Positions 11,236 to 22,769 of a DNA stretch of 64,000 nt are shown in pieces. Source of the stretch: Eriocheir sinensis. Lineage: Eukaryota; Arthropoda; Malacostraca; Decapoda; Varunidae. The DNA is taken from contig NC_066509.1 in the NCBI RefSeq assembly GCF_024679095.1, positions 17,454,245 through 17,518,244 on the forward strand. Reading direction: 5' to 3'. The notes below the pieces were generated by a model. That model ran no database searches, was not told the DNA's origin, and saw only the letters and a program-made list of their open reading frames with translations. The translations under genes and the position numbers were made by a program. The stretch's first letter is position 1; every line of letters begins with the position of its first letter.

Positions 11236-13475
11236 TTTAAAGTACCTCGATGTTGAGGAGCAGATGAAAGCATCTCGATAATCAGTTTACTCCCGACGCA
11301 GCGAAATGACGGTCGATTCTATATTTGAAGGAGTTGATGGTATTCGCATTTACTACTTCTGAGGGTAGATTGTTCCAGTGGCGGATGACTCGGTTTGAAA
11401 AGAAACTCCTTCCAATGTCCGTATTACATCGACTCGACTGAATGGGTAAACCGTTATTTCTAGTTCTTGAGTCGGTTTGCAGTTCAAAGAATTTGGAGTA
11501 ATCGACGTTATTGATTTTTTTCAGGTACTTGAAGACTTGAATCATATCCCCTCGTAGGCGTCTTTTCTCCAATGTAAAGAGACTGAGTCGCTTGAGTCGT
11601 TCCTCGTACGGTTGGACCCTTAAGGTTGGAATCATTTTCGTGGTGCGTCGTTGAATCCTCTCCAGTAAATCAATGTCCTTTCTGTAATTAGGAGACCAGA
11701 ATTGTACTGCATACTCGAGGTGCGGTCTTACCATGGAATTATACAAAGACAGCATCACGTCTGGCGTTTTACACTCGAATTTCCTTGCTATAAACCCGAC
11801 CATAGTGTTGGCTTTGTTATATGCTTTTTTCTAGTGATTCGCGTGTTTCAGGTCACTGCTGATAGTGACTCCAAGATCCTTTTCCTCATCCATCGCCTGC
11901 AGATGTTTCACATTCATGATGTATGTGTGGTTATTATTTTGGACCCAATGTGCATGACTTTGCATTTGTCAACATTAAAAGACATTTGCCATTTTTCCGA
12001 CCATTCGATAATGTGACTGAGGTCTTTCTGAATGATTTCGCAGTCAGTCTTAGTGAGGGCCTTTCCACCCACCTTGGTGTCATCATCAAATTTCGATATT
12101 GTGGATTTCAGTCCTGATTCGAGGTCCCAGCACGGACCCTTGAGGCAGTCCACTAGTGACTGGAAGATAATCGGAAGGCTGTCCGTTGAGTAGTACTCGT
12201 TGTTTTCTGTCGGTGAGCCAATCTCTTATCCACGCGATCAGATTAGCTCCAATGCCCGCCGAGTGCAGTTTCTTAAGGAGTCGCTCGTGCGGTACCTTGT
12301 CGAAGGCTTTCTGAAAGTCCAGGTATATAACATCACTGGGGATCTGGGCGTCCCAGTTCTTATATATATTTTGGAAGAAGTCTAATAAATTCGTTAGGCA
12401 GGAGTGCTTGTTTCTGAAACCATGCTGAGTGTCGGAGATTACATTATTGTCTTCTAGAAACTTAACAAGTTTGTCTCTAATAATGTTTTCGAGTATTTTT
12501 CCTGCCACTGATGTCAAACTTATGGGCCTGTAGTTTAATGCAACGCTTTTGTCTCCTTTTTTTTTTTAAATCGGTGTCACGTTCGCCATCTTCCAGTCTT
12601 CCGGGACCTTGTTCAATTGAACTGACCGGTTGAATATGTTAGTGAGTGGCTGAAATATTTGTTGTTTAACCTCTTTTAATAACCGCGGGGACAAACTGTC
12701 AGGTCCCGTTGACTTGTTCGTGTCGAGTTTGTCCAAGTACTTCCTCACTTCTTGGTCGCATATTGAGTCAATTACCTGGGGCGTGATCCCCCTCCGCTTG
12801 TCAGGGACCTCGGGAATGGTTTCGATGTCCTCGACTGTGAATATGGATGCGAAGTTACTGTTGAGAATTCTGGCCTTCTGTTTACTGTCCTGAGTTACAG
12901 ATCCAGTCTCGTCTGTCAGGTGAGCAATACTGGATTTTACTTTCTTTTTCGATCTGATGTATGTGAAGAATTTTTTGGAGTTGGTCTTGATGTCGCGCGC
13001 TATTTGTTTTTCATAGTTGCGTTTACTACTCCGAATAAGGGTGCGACAAGCTCAGAGGCTGGTGTGGTACTGTGTACGGGCTTCGGCCGTGTCATTCTCT
13101 TTCATTAGATTATAATTCTTCTTTTTTTTTAAAGTTTACTGCCCTTTTTATTTATCTGGTCATCCACGCTGGATCTACGGCAACATTTACTCGCCAGGGT
13201 TTCGTAGGCACTGTAACCTTCTCTACTCCCAAATGCTTATCTTTGAGGTCGTTCCACACGTTCTCGATTGTATTGTCGGTGAGGTTAAGTTGGTCCCAGG
13301 TCGCAGGTGGAAGCAGCTCACGGGCTAGGTTGAAATTTGCTTTTTTTGTAGTTTGGCATCACTGACGGATTGTCTACGAGTTTGTGACTTATGTTGACAT
13401 TAAAACGGATTAAGTGGTGATCGCAACGATTAATTTTCTCACCAACTTCACAGTCGCGATTGAGGTCGGGGTCAC
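11236..13475 (-). mobile_element. LINE-B2, decayed copy
   Basis: Second minus-strand LINE-B copy, adjacent to B1. From 5' to 3': end of the endonuclease near 13460-13320 (CDHHLIRFNVN), RT start 12748-12566 (DTNKSTGPDSLSPRLLKEV, WKMANVTPI), RT core 12517-12086 ([29 protein letters not shown]), KFDDDTKVGG at 12116-12087 in place of the usual FADDT, and C-terminus 11803-11282 (RPHLEYAVQFWSPNYRKD, IRHWNNLPSEVV). It is broken by frameshifts. The 5' side is cut at a (GGA)n tract. Confidence 0.87.
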
Positions 13476-13566
13476 TTCGGAGGAGGAGGAGGAGGAGGAG
13501 GAGGAAGAGAAGGAGGAAGAGGAATATAGGAGGAGAAGGAGGAGGAGGAGGAGGAGGAGGAGATGA
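13476..13566. repeat. (GGA)n imperfect microsatellite
   Basis: Purine-rich GGA/GAA tract at the 5' edge of LINE-B2. It creates Pro/Arg/Gly-rich open frames on both strands that are not genes. Confidence 0.95.
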
Positions 13567-13692
13567 AAGAGGAGGAGAAAATCCGGACGAAAAGGGAAGG
13601 GAGGAGCAGAAGAAGGAAGCCAACGAGAAGTACGAGGTTGTTGATGGATGGATAGATTACGTGAATCTCAATTTTTAGTACGTAGTGTAATG

Positions 13693-13698
13693 TTTATT
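13693..13698 (-). terminator. Polyadenylation signal of PDH gene 1
   Basis: AATAAA on the minus strand, 120 bases past the stop codon. It implies a 3' UTR of roughly 140 bases (13817 to about 13675). Confidence 0.75.
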
Positions 13699-13817
13699 GG
13701 TGATCTAGTGAGTGCGATGAGAGGTGCTACATTAGAAATGTGATACACATCACTTCAACATGCAGATTCATTAGTAGGAACATCATTTCTTGTGTGGCTA
13801 GCAGCATTAGTCGGGGA

Positions 13818-13964
13818 TCACCGGCGGCCAGCCTCATTCATCATCTTGTTGATCCCGAGCAGCGAGTTAATGAGCTCCGAGTTGCGCTTGTGAGGAAGAC
13901 CCACGGTGGTCCCCTGCGAAGCACGAGCCACCTTCCAGATATGTGCCGCCAGGGTTGCCACGGC
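13818..13964 (-). CDS. PDH: PDH gene 1, coding exon 2 (hormone exon)
   Basis: Encodes AVATLAAHIW to the GRR end, 48 residues plus TGA at 13820-13818. The acceptor is a pyrimidine-rich stretch ending TTACAG at 13965. This exon holds the whole hormone. Confidence 0.95.
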   Translation of the reverse strand, partial: AVATLAAHIWKVARASQGTTVGLPHKRNSELINSLLGINKMMNEAGRR

Positions 13965-16900
13965 CTGTAAGTGCAAAGAGGTTAGGTGAAAATAGTGTAT
14001 ACAGGTCCAACAAGAGGTCGACTGGCACAGGCACATTACACAAGGTGTGAAGTGCTTGTGGATCATGTCAGGGTGTAAGAGTATGACTTGCTCCTGGGCG
14101 GCCATTTTATTACTCGTCCCTAACAAATATTTTATAAATGGTGAGATTCAACATTTGCGAAAATGTAATCAGTCGATGGTGGCACTGCCACAGCTCACCA
14201 ATAAAGCCAGGGATTGACCTCCGCCGGGTTTTCCGTGTCGGTACCTGGAACATCCCTAGGCTCTCAAAGGCTCATCGACTACCCCATTTGTCAACTGAAC
14301 TCAGAAGTTGAAAGTAGACATAGTGTGGCTCTCTGAGACGAGGAAACCTGCTAATGGAGAGACCAGTAGTGGGGACTATACCTACTACTAGTCAGTCCAG
14401 AGCGAGGGTGTTTGTCTAATAGAAGCTATATATGTTTCTAGCCGATTGCAGTCATCTGAGTTTGGCGTTACTTCGGTTGATGAGGGTATGATGCTGATGA
14501 GCTTGAAGTATACCTTGGGATTAGTATCTCTTACTGCAGCATACGTCCCTACCAAGATGTGTGAACGTGAAGAGAAAGGCAGGCGCTTGCCAAACTCGAC
14601 TCTGTTCTCAACACGTGAGACTCATTTTCTTGGCCGACGCAACAGCAACGACATGCACATAGAGAGTCGGTTACGAGTTAAGTGTTGGCGTTCCATGCCT
14701 CTGGCACCAGAAACATAAACAGTTCACTCCTCTTGAACTTGGAAAGTCCAGAAACCCAAGCCTCTCCGCTTGATTTGATATAACAATGTGGGCGGTGTGG
14801 CAAAGGAGATCGATCACACCCTAGCTAGTAATAGTTATGGGATCCTTCAGAAGTGTTGGGTTTTCTTCCTCGTTAGTGGATCCTTCAGAACTGTAGGGCT
14901 TTCCGGAGTACTGAGTTCTATGTGACCGATCCAACTTTTTCTTGCAAAACTGAGTACATTTATCTGGTCCAAGAAAATTTCATGATGCAATCTTCCGGGA
15001 AAAAGGGGGTTCATCATGAGCAACTGAGGAAGAAGGCGCGTTCTGAGCGATATGCAGTAGCAGTGTCAAATCGAATTAAGGTGCTGGATATTGTAGAGGA
15101 CCGTGAGGAGTTGTGGGAAACCTTTAAACGTGAAACTCCCAAAGCTGCCGAGGAGTGTGTTGGAGAGCGTCCGAAGCCTAAGAGAGGAGTTGCCTTTAAT
15201 ATAGAAAAAGAATCATGGAACTAGGCTAGCTGGGGAGTCGGACCGATACAAGACTCTGTCATGGATGATTACAACTCTTGAGGAGGGATAAGGAGAGAAA
15301 GATCAGAGGTCCCACTGATAAGTCGAGTTTTTTGTTCCATGGAAACGACTTTAGACCTGCCTTCCAAGCTTTAAAAAAACTCCGCTACAAATCGACATCT
15401 CAGACGATTACTATCTACAATTCACATCTCTTCTCTCACTAAACCAGCTTCCTCAAGGTTGGGCGTTCTGTATCGTCTCCGACAGTTCTTTTCCCCCCGC
15501 ACAGTTGCTATCCATGTACAGGGGCCTTGTCCGCCCTCGTATGGAGTATGCATCTCACGTGTGAGGGGGCTCCACTCACACTGCTCTCTTGGACAGAGTA
15601 GTCTAAGGCTCTTTTCATCATCAACTCCCCTCCTCTTAAATTCCACCGCCATGTTGCCTCTCCTTAAATCTTGCTAACTGCAGGACTCCCCTCTTCCCGC
15701 GGTCCCGCTGCACACGAATTTCTACTCAAGCTCATCCTTATACTGTCCAAATCCAGTACGCAAGAGTTAACCAGCATCTTCTCCCTTTCATTTATCACGC
15801 TGGTAAACTCTGGAACAATCTTCCTTCATCTGTATTTTTTTCCTGCCTACGAATTGAACTCTTTTAAGAGGAAAGCATCAGGACACCTCTCCTCCCGAAA
15901 TTGACCTCTCTTTCGGCCACTCCTCTGACCTCTTCTTTTTTTTTTTAGGATTAGTGATTGGCGGGCTTTTTTTCATTATCGTTTACTTTTTCTTTTGCCC
16001 TTGAACTGTTTCCTTTGCTGTAAAGAAAAAAAGTAAAAAGATATAGTATCAGATACTGATGGGTAACTGGTTCATTGGATTGAGAACTTTAGGCAGCTGT
16101 ACACGGCAGAAGCCCCCAAGCGGACAGCTTCCTCTGTCTAATTTGGAGATGGCTGCTGCTGATCCACCATTAGACAATACTTCACCCTCTCAGGCAGAGA
16201 AGGGACAGTGTGTGAGGAAGTTGAAAGACAGATACAATCTGTAATATCAGCGCGGATATACTGAAGGTTGCGGGTGAAGCTATGACCCATGGGTTGGATT
16301 TGGTACTGTTTGCCGTCTAGTAGTCCGGTGCCATTTCTCCTGACTGACAAAGTGGTCCCTATCTGGAAAGGGAAAGGGGATCGACAGGATTGCATCTTTT
16401 AATGGTATTACACTGCTCAGTGTGCCTGCGAAGTATTCTCTTAACTATAGATACGAATTTGATTCCATCGAGTAAAGTTTCAGCGACCTGAGCAATCTGG
16501 GTTCCCCCTCGAAAAATAAATAATTGACTGGATCCTAGCACTTTGCGTCCTTGTGGAACACTGACCTGAGTTTCATGAAGGGCTATTTGAAGCCTAAGTT
16601 GATCTCATGAAGGCATTTGAATCAGTGCATCGTGAGATACTCTGGGACATTCTGTGGTTCGTTGGATTCGTGTAAGGGCTACTGACATAATGAATGGCTT
16701 TTGCTCTGAAACTGAGAGAGCTTTGAGGTGTAGAATAGGTGGTGTCGACTTCCCCGTTAATTCAGGAGTGAGGCATGGGGCGCCCGTGCTCCATCACTTC
16801 GCAGTGTTTCTATGGACAGGGTATTATGGAAAATTATTTTTGATCAAAGTCGTTGCAGAGAATCTGTTGGTATCCTCAAAATCACTAACCTTGTTTCTGC

Positions 16901-19900
16901 TGGTGATGCTGTACTTCTCGCGCAATAGCTGGAGATCCAGGTGATGCTCTCACAGTGCTGTATGAGGAGCCGAAGATACTTGACATGAAGGTCTCCTGGA
17001 CCAAACTAAGGTACAGTCGTTTGAAGACTTACTGGATGACACATTTCAGTCCGCTCATGCATGTGATTAGGACACTGAGGTCATTAAATTTTTCACATAC
17101 CTTGGTAGCGTAGCACATAAAAATGGTGGGTTTTGCCAGGAAGTCACTCGACTGATTGACCTGGTTCATGGTGCTATGGACTCGCTCAATACGAATATAT
17201 GGCGTTGGCGATATCTATGCAGGCTGACAAAGATTCGAATCTTTAAGTGGCTGGTGTTCCCTGTCTTAGGGAGACGCTCCGCCTGTTATTCATGAATGCG
17301 AACCTTTTTCAGCTCCTCAGAATGTTTTCTTATACCTATTATTGTTATATAGTAAATTTAAGAATCTGAAAGTTTGGTGAAATTTGGAAGAATGGGTTTT
17401 GAGAAAACATTTTTTTCTTCGAAATAACGTCATGATTCTATGAAACACTCCTCCTTTATTTTCGGTAGTACCCCTTTGACTGCTGGTCCACAAAATATGT
17501 ATACCCAATGCTACAATTTGTTCGTAAAACATTTGGACAATGTATCATCATTTTCATGAAAAAAAAATACCGCAAAGACTTTTTTTTTCGCCCCTTTACG
17601 GAGAGAAAAAAAATCATGACTGAAAGAGAAATCATAAATGTTTTACGGACGAAAACTTTGTCTTTTCCTTAGCTTTCATATGATATTATCACTTTTATCA
17701 TAGATTAGGAACTAAGTGAGGAGTGTGTCTTCAAATACCAAAAACTTAGTTTTGAGAATACGGCCGTTTTCTCAGACATTGCCCTAGGGGGGGGGCAGCA
17801 CACAAGTAAGCACTCTCGTCAAGGGACAATGCCATATCAGGATCAGTGATATATTTTTTTAGAAAAGCATCACAAAAACGAAGCAAACAAAAGCCTATAG
17901 CGTGTGTAATGGTATAAAAAAGCCGTAAAATAGAAAACTGGGGTATGAGGAGGGAGGACTACTCAGATACGAGTACCCTTGATACTTTTTTTTGACAGGG
18001 AAAATTTCGTCGTAGACACCTGAAATTTTCACAGAGTATGGAGAAATGAGGAAGGAGTCCTTGGTAATATTTTCTCAAATAGTGATATCTTCGAAGTTTT
18101 CGGAAGTTACAGGGGATGGTCCCCTTGATGTATGGGTGTGAGATATGGACTCTGAATAGTGACATGGAGAAGCATCTTGAAGCCTTTGGTACCAAGTGCC
18201 TTTGCAAGATCATAGGGCATCGCTGGAATGACTTCTTGTCAAACTAGTGTCTTCTCCGTGAAATTGAATCTTAGCATGTTACCAGCTTAGTCCGGGAACG
18301 CCAACTCCGACTACATGGGCATGTGGCACACCTCCCGGTGTTGTGTACGTAGCTACCCCCTTGTACGGAGCTGTCCTTGCGCGAATTGCGCATGCTCAAA
18401 AGCGAATGTTTACAAACAAAGACTTGTTGATAAAGAAAGTTGTACGCAGGTGTACCCAGATAACATAGCTGCAGATTAATGGGAAAGACTGGCCAAATTA
18501 AGGGTTGAAATAGGCACTTTACGATATTTTTTGTTGAATGGACATTATCCACCAAATTTTACAAGCATCCAAGAAATCATAGTAGTTTTGTTTTGAAATT
18601 AGTAAAATGCTATTTACAGTAAATTTAACCGTGAATCACAGCCCTTCAATTCACAGAGCTCTATTGGATTCATGAATGCTTTTCCTATTAAAGAATAATA
18701 TGGACAATAGAATAATATCCCTCCCGTGGTTGAAAACACTGGCGGGACATTCACATACGCACGATCAGAGGTGTAAACGGATCCGTGTATATAGGGGTCC
18801 GCCTCTTGTTTGTAAAAAAATGCGAACAGAGCTCCGTGTAAGGGATAGCTACGGACACAACACCGGACGTCGATCCTTCTCACAGGGTTGTTTTTTGTAC
18901 GAAACAACCCTGATTGGGGGAAACAAAGGGCACGCCCACGTAACTCATGTATGGGGCAAATTGATAAACCTTGCTTAGAGTAGCTTAAAATGGGAAGGGT
19001 AACTTCAGTGGGGCCATACGTAGGAACGGTCAAAGGTAGTGTCGGCGGGCAACGAACCCCTGGCGTTAGTTAATTGGCCGATTACAATGGGCTGCCTTGG
19101 AATGGTGCATATTCCCATATGAAATATTTTTTACCTTAGCCTACCCTTTTCATTGACCTCCAATAGCCAGCACGCAACGTAGAGGTTCAGCTTTTGAAAG
19201 TGTAACTGGCTGCTTGGAACCTACAACGACCCATCCTCTCTAGTCTGAAAGCAGTTTCAGCCATTCAAGTCAATACTGACACACGCTTAGTTGATAACTC
19301 CCGCAGGTTATGGTTGATGAAGATCCCCTAACAGCGGATAAGGTGATCGAATGGAGGAGCAAGTTTGGAGTATGTTACATTTATGCAAATGTACTTAATC
19401 AAACCTGACATCCTATGGTGATTTCCAATCTCCCTCTCGACATCTCTAGGAAGGGACTTCCTCCCCTTCGAAAACTCGTAATAATTACTTAAGAATGGCA
19501 GCAATTAGTGGAATGGCTGGAACAGATTCCGTTTTAGGACGGGTCGGTTACTCCTCAGCTTCTGGTGGACTCCCTTAGCCTAAAATAGGAGCGGGGATTT
19601 TTTTTAATTTCAATTTGCGATATTATTACATGACTTGCTTAGTAAATACTACCCCTGGAGCTCATCCTACCGAAATCGCTGAATTTAAGGTTAATTGATG
19701 ATGTTGATAATCTTCCCCACCTCAGCGTTGGTTGTAAATAATTGTCAACAGCTTGCCTTGAGACTTGAACCTGGTTCTTCGGGATCACCTCGACCGCGCG
19801 CTGACCTCACGGCCAACGCCTTCCATTATTTTCCTTCATTACGACGAATGTGATTTGTTTTGAGGTAATTCTGCGGTATCATCAGCCATAGAAGAACATA

Positions 19901-20395
19901 GCTGTACTGTTTTCCATTTTTTTTTTCTCTACAAAGAACACTAAATTGGTTCTGGCGTTAAGAAAAAGAAATTTTCAATTGCGTCATTTGTCAGGGCGTA
20001 TATAGAAAAGTGAGAAATGGCGAAAAATAAGCTGAATAAGCAAGTGACTATATAATAATAAAACATTTCATTAAGCTAATAAGGAATAAAAATCTTGATA
20101 GACCTGCCAAGGACTTTAGATGTCGACATTGAAGCCAGCATCATTAAACTATTACAGAAAACACAAATCTAGGTTATTATTATGGTAATAATGACAATAT
20201 ACAAGTCATTTATATAAAAGTATTTTCACCAATCCTGGAAAAAAAGTATAAGATTTAATGGCAGTGACCTTATTAGGTGGCCTTTGCCTGACCTAAGGTA
20301 GGGTGATTGCTTGACTGGCTGAAGCGACTTTGTGCACAAAATGTAGATATGGGCCAAGGAGCAAGCGGAAAACACGAGTTATGAAACGCTTGTGT

Positions 20396-20444
<49 letters not shown>

Positions 20445-20455
20445 AACACAAACAC

Positions 20456-20503
<48 letters not shown>

Positions 20504-20514
20504 AACACAAACAC

Positions 20515-20563
<49 letters not shown>

Positions 20564-20679
20564 ACACACACACACACCTCTCGGTCGGGAATACTGAACT
20601 CCTGAGCAGTGATCCCCTGTGTGAGGAAAGCGACGAGGGTCACCATTACCACAGCAGCAAAGACCACGGCAGTACGCAT
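13818..20679 (-). CDS. PDH: Pigment-dispersing hormone precursor, gene 1 (two coding exons)
   Basis: Coding exons are 20679-20578 and 13964-13818 (minus strand), giving an 82-residue secreted prohormone. Residues 1 to about 24 form a hydrophobic signal peptide (MRTAVVFAAVVMV...). A precursor-related peptide runs to residue 59, KR at 60-61 is the convertase site, and residues 62-79 are the hormone NSELINSLLGINKMMNEA. GRR at 80-82 gives the C-terminal amide and the release site. PDH disperses chromatophore and retinal pigment and is the crustacean counterpart of insect PDF, a circadian neuropeptide. Exon borders are GAG|GT and ACAG|GCC, phase 0, exactly as in gene 2. The intron is 6.6 kb and carries old transposons, yet both exons are intact. 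Its ATG is the first after the CAG|G acceptor. The isoform pattern (NEA end) is unlike the classic beta-PDH; subtype naming is inference. Confidence 0.95.
14190..15407 (+). mobile_element. LINE-C1 (RTE-like), endonuclease and linker, very decayed
   Basis: Reading across frames gives FRVGTWNIP, VDIVWLSETRKP and later SLTAAYVPT, matching the endonuclease of RTE-type LINEs. Around 15020-15230 a linker with RYAVAVSNRIKVLDIVEDRE and FKRETPKAAEECVG follows. Many stops and shifts are present. It lies antisense inside PDH gene 1's second intron and is interrupted by LINE-A2 at 15408. Confidence 0.7.
15408..16035 (+). mobile_element. LINE-A2, 3' fragment inside LINE-C1
   Basis: C-terminal RT and 3' UTR of LINE-A (GVLYRLRQFFSP; then YELNSFKRKASGHLSSRN), ending CCTTTGCTGTAAAGAAAAAAAG. 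The intact TAA site (GTCTAAGGCTC) near 15602-15612 is the position into which Harbinger elements inserted in A1 and A6. Confidence 0.88.
16036..17290 (+). mobile_element. LINE-C1, RT part, decayed
   Basis: Continues LINE-C after A2: PPSGQLPLSNLEMAAADPPL (16110-16170), a stretch reading VPIWKGKGDRQDC near 16350-16390, KAFESVHREILWDIL near 16610, FPVNSGVRHG near 16755, and later the RTE C-terminal FFTYLGS near 17090. Decay is heavy, with stops every few dozen codons. Confidence 0.65.
17291..18105. other. AT-rich sequence interrupting LINE-C1, unrecognised
   Basis: LINE-C homology stops near 17290 and resumes near 18106. Nothing here codes convincingly. There are poly-T/poly-A runs and a 9-base G run near 17788. 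I could not find inverted or direct terminal repeats by eye, so the type of insertion is unknown. Confidence 0.4.
18106..18334 (+). mobile_element. LINE-C1, C-terminal part
   Basis: Reads YGCETWTLNSDMEKHLEAF, CLCKIIGHRWNDFL and then LRLHGHVAHLPV, the characteristic RTE C-terminus. It is broken by a TIR element at 18339. Confidence 0.75.
18339..18862. mobile_element. 524-bp TIR element (MITE) in LINE-C1
   Basis: The left end TGTTGTGTACGTAGCTACCC is matched by the inverted right end, and the similarity extends about 45 bp further through ACGGAGCT. It is flanked by CCGG at 18335-18338 and 18863-18866, which may be a 4-bp duplication or part of the repeat. No transposase is encoded. The superfamily is not assigned. 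Confidence 0.75.
18867..20270. other. Intronic sequence without recognisable genes
   Basis: Part of PDH gene 1's second intron. I see no convincing coding region, tandem repeat or transposon domain; the first few hundred bases may be remnants of older repeats. Confidence 0.5.
20401..20577. repeat. (CA)n compound microsatellite abutting a splice donor
   Basis: Three (CA) blocks are separated by AAACAAACACAAACACAAAA-type interruptions, about 177 bp. On the minus strand it is (GT)n and starts exactly at the donor of PDH gene 1 coding exon 1. Its translations on either strand are artefacts. Confidence 0.97.
20578..20679 (-). CDS. PDH: PDH gene 1, coding exon 1 (signal peptide exon)
   Basis: Encodes 34 residues, MRTAVVFAAV to SIPDRE. 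The acceptor CTCCTCAGCAG precedes one untranslated base (20680) and the ATG. The donor GAG|GTGTGTG lies at the edge of a (GT)n array. Confidence 0.93.
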
Positions 20680-20910
20680 CCTGCTGAGGAGACACTGCGT
20701 TAGGGAAGTTGTGACTGGCTTTGTGAATAAAAGAAGGGAGTCAAAGGGCAAAGTAAAGGCAAGGGAGAATAGGATGACGTTAATACTGACAGGGCAGAGA
20801 CAGATGATTTACAGGAGTTAAGAGCACCGTCCGTTTTGAAAATTGGCAAATACCTGTGGCTTCTTCTCGCTGCCCTTTGTTAACTTTGCGTTGCGTTGCT
20901 TTGCTTTGCT

Positions 20911-20914
<4 letters not shown>

Positions 20915-20985
<71 letters not shown>
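20915..20985. repeat. (GA)n microsatellite, (CT)n on the sense strand of PDH gene 1 intron 1
   Basis: About 35 units starting 11 bases past the exon 1 donor. PDH gene 2 has the same kind of tract in the same place (39743-39893). Confidence 0.97.
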
Positions 20986-20986
<1 letters not shown>

Positions 20987-20996
20987 AAATACTTAC

Positions 20997-21062
20997 TCTG
21001 CAGGTAGGTAGGTATATAGATAAGGTAAGGAGAACGGACGGGAGAGGAGCTGGTTCTGGACT
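20997..21062 (-). other. PDH: PDH gene 1 untranslated exon 1 (predicted)
   Basis: Supported by likeness to gene 2: both share an initiator-like CAGTC, the run AGAACCAGCTC a few bases later, and a GTAAGT donor (20996-20991 here). Intron 1 is 316 bp. The exact start is inferred from spacing to the TATA-like box. Confidence 0.7.
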
Positions 21063-21087
21063 GGTGCCGGTGGCTCTGTTGCCTCAA

Positions 21088-21094
21088 TATTTAT
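21088..21094 (-). promoter_or_regulatory. TATA-like box of PDH gene 1
   Basis: ATAAATA within GACATAAATATTG, which is identical in gene 2. It sits about 32 bases before the predicted start and is preceded by GGGGGCGTGAGG, also shared. Confidence 0.75.
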
Positions 21095-21235
21095 GTCACA
21101 GCCCTCCTCACGCCCCCAAGCAGCCCCTTCATCCCACGCTGCCACCACGCTCTCCACAATTCCATAGTATCTCTTCAGCTCCATTAGCCACGTGCCGCAG
21201 GTGTGTGTGTATAATGGCTGTTTAACCGAGGACCG

Positions 21236-21265
21236 GTAATGAAAAGAATTGGGCGGCGGAATAAA
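21236..21265 (-). promoter_or_regulatory. 30-bp block conserved between the two PDH promoters
   Basis: Reads TTTATTCCGCCGC, then C, then CAATTCTTTTCATTAC on the minus strand. The gene 2 copy at 39500-39529 differs at one base. It lies about 140 bases upstream of the TATA-like box. Role as an enhancer is inference. Confidence 0.7.
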
Positions 21266-21366
21266 GTGTTGAAAGCGGCAATCTTGTCCCATTTTCTGTG
21301 AACGCCGCTGAATGAAACGGTGATGACTGACTCCGTTAATGTGGAAAACATTGGTAAACGTATTCT

Positions 21367-21420
21367 TTCCTCCTCTTCCTCCACCTCCTCCTCCTCCTCC
21401 TCCTCCTCTTCCTCCAACTC
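21367..21420. repeat. (TCC)n microsatellite
   Basis: Imperfect TCC/TTCC array upstream of PDH gene 1. Confidence 0.9.
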
Positions 21421-21726
21421 CTCTCGTTTCTTTTACTCTTTTTTTCTCTTTTTTTTTCGTTTTATGAATCACTTAAATTTTCCCTTCCTCCATTTTCCCC
21501 TTAAGCAAATTTTCTTTTTCCTCACTCCCTCTATTCATGTATTATATTCATATTAAATTGAATTGATTACGTCAGTGATAACATTACTGATATCCTGATA
21601 GTAATCAGCTACCCCATGAAATCATATTTAACGTTCAACATTACTAAACAAATAATGAGGCGGATAACAGCACCATATTGTGATATAACACTTCATTGGG
21701 ATCTAGCATATAAAATAAACCTAGCA

Positions 21727-21883
<157 letters not shown>

Positions 21884-21889
21884 AATATA

Positions 21890-22185
<296 letters not shown>

Positions 22186-22317
22186 AGAACATTGATACAA
22201 ATGATAATGTGAAGAAGAACGTTACAACTCCTGAGTTCTCGAGTCATGTGAAGATCAGATTTCTTCTATGATGTGAAATGTTGATGTCAGAATTTTTTTA
22301 ATTATACAGTAACACTT

Positions 22318-22640
22318 TTTGTACTGTAAAGGAAACATCTCAAGGGATATAACAAAGAAAAAAAACATTATACACTGCTTCTATATGGAGAGATATTTTG
22401 ATACTCCTCCCTTGATAGAGTTCAAATCCTAGGCAGGATGAATTACAGACAAAGGAAGGTTGTAACAAAAGTTTACAAGTGAAACTCATGAAGGAATGAA
22501 GATGCTAGTCAACTGCTGGGATAGCATAGGTATGAGCTAGAGCATAAAGTTTTTTGCATCGGGGCTGTGGGATGGGTGCAGGCATGCAGCTGATGTAGAA
22601 AGAGAGTTAAGAAGAATGTTTATTGTGGAAGAAGGGGACA
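22318..22640 (-). mobile_element. Old LINE-A 3' fragment
   Basis: Diverged match to the LINE-A 3' UTR and C-terminus: GGAAACATCTCAAGGG, then GATAGAGTTCAAATCCTAGG and GCAGGCATGCAGCTGATG. More diverged than the neighbouring copy. Confidence 0.7.
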
Positions 22641-22769
22641 AAATACTAAGTAACAGGGAGCATATACCAGGCGTTGAGTTACATCACTCACCCACCGCCT
22701 CCGATACCAACGTTCCCACCGAGCTAGCCTCCACGCACCTAACCATTCCTTTCCAAGCCCGTCTCGGAA

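Noticed and set aside
18614..19033. 139-codon minus-strand ORF
   Set aside because: Covers the right half of the TIR element and its flank, with no recognisable domain.
20401..20577. CRISPR-like array
   Set aside because: The three (CA)n blocks with similar interruptions are microsatellite units; there are no unique spacers, and the organism is a eukaryote.
20273..20751. Cys-Val repeat protein on the minus strand
   Set aside because: Translation of a (GT)n array. Only its first part (signal peptide exon of PDH gene 1) is real, and splicing removes the rest.
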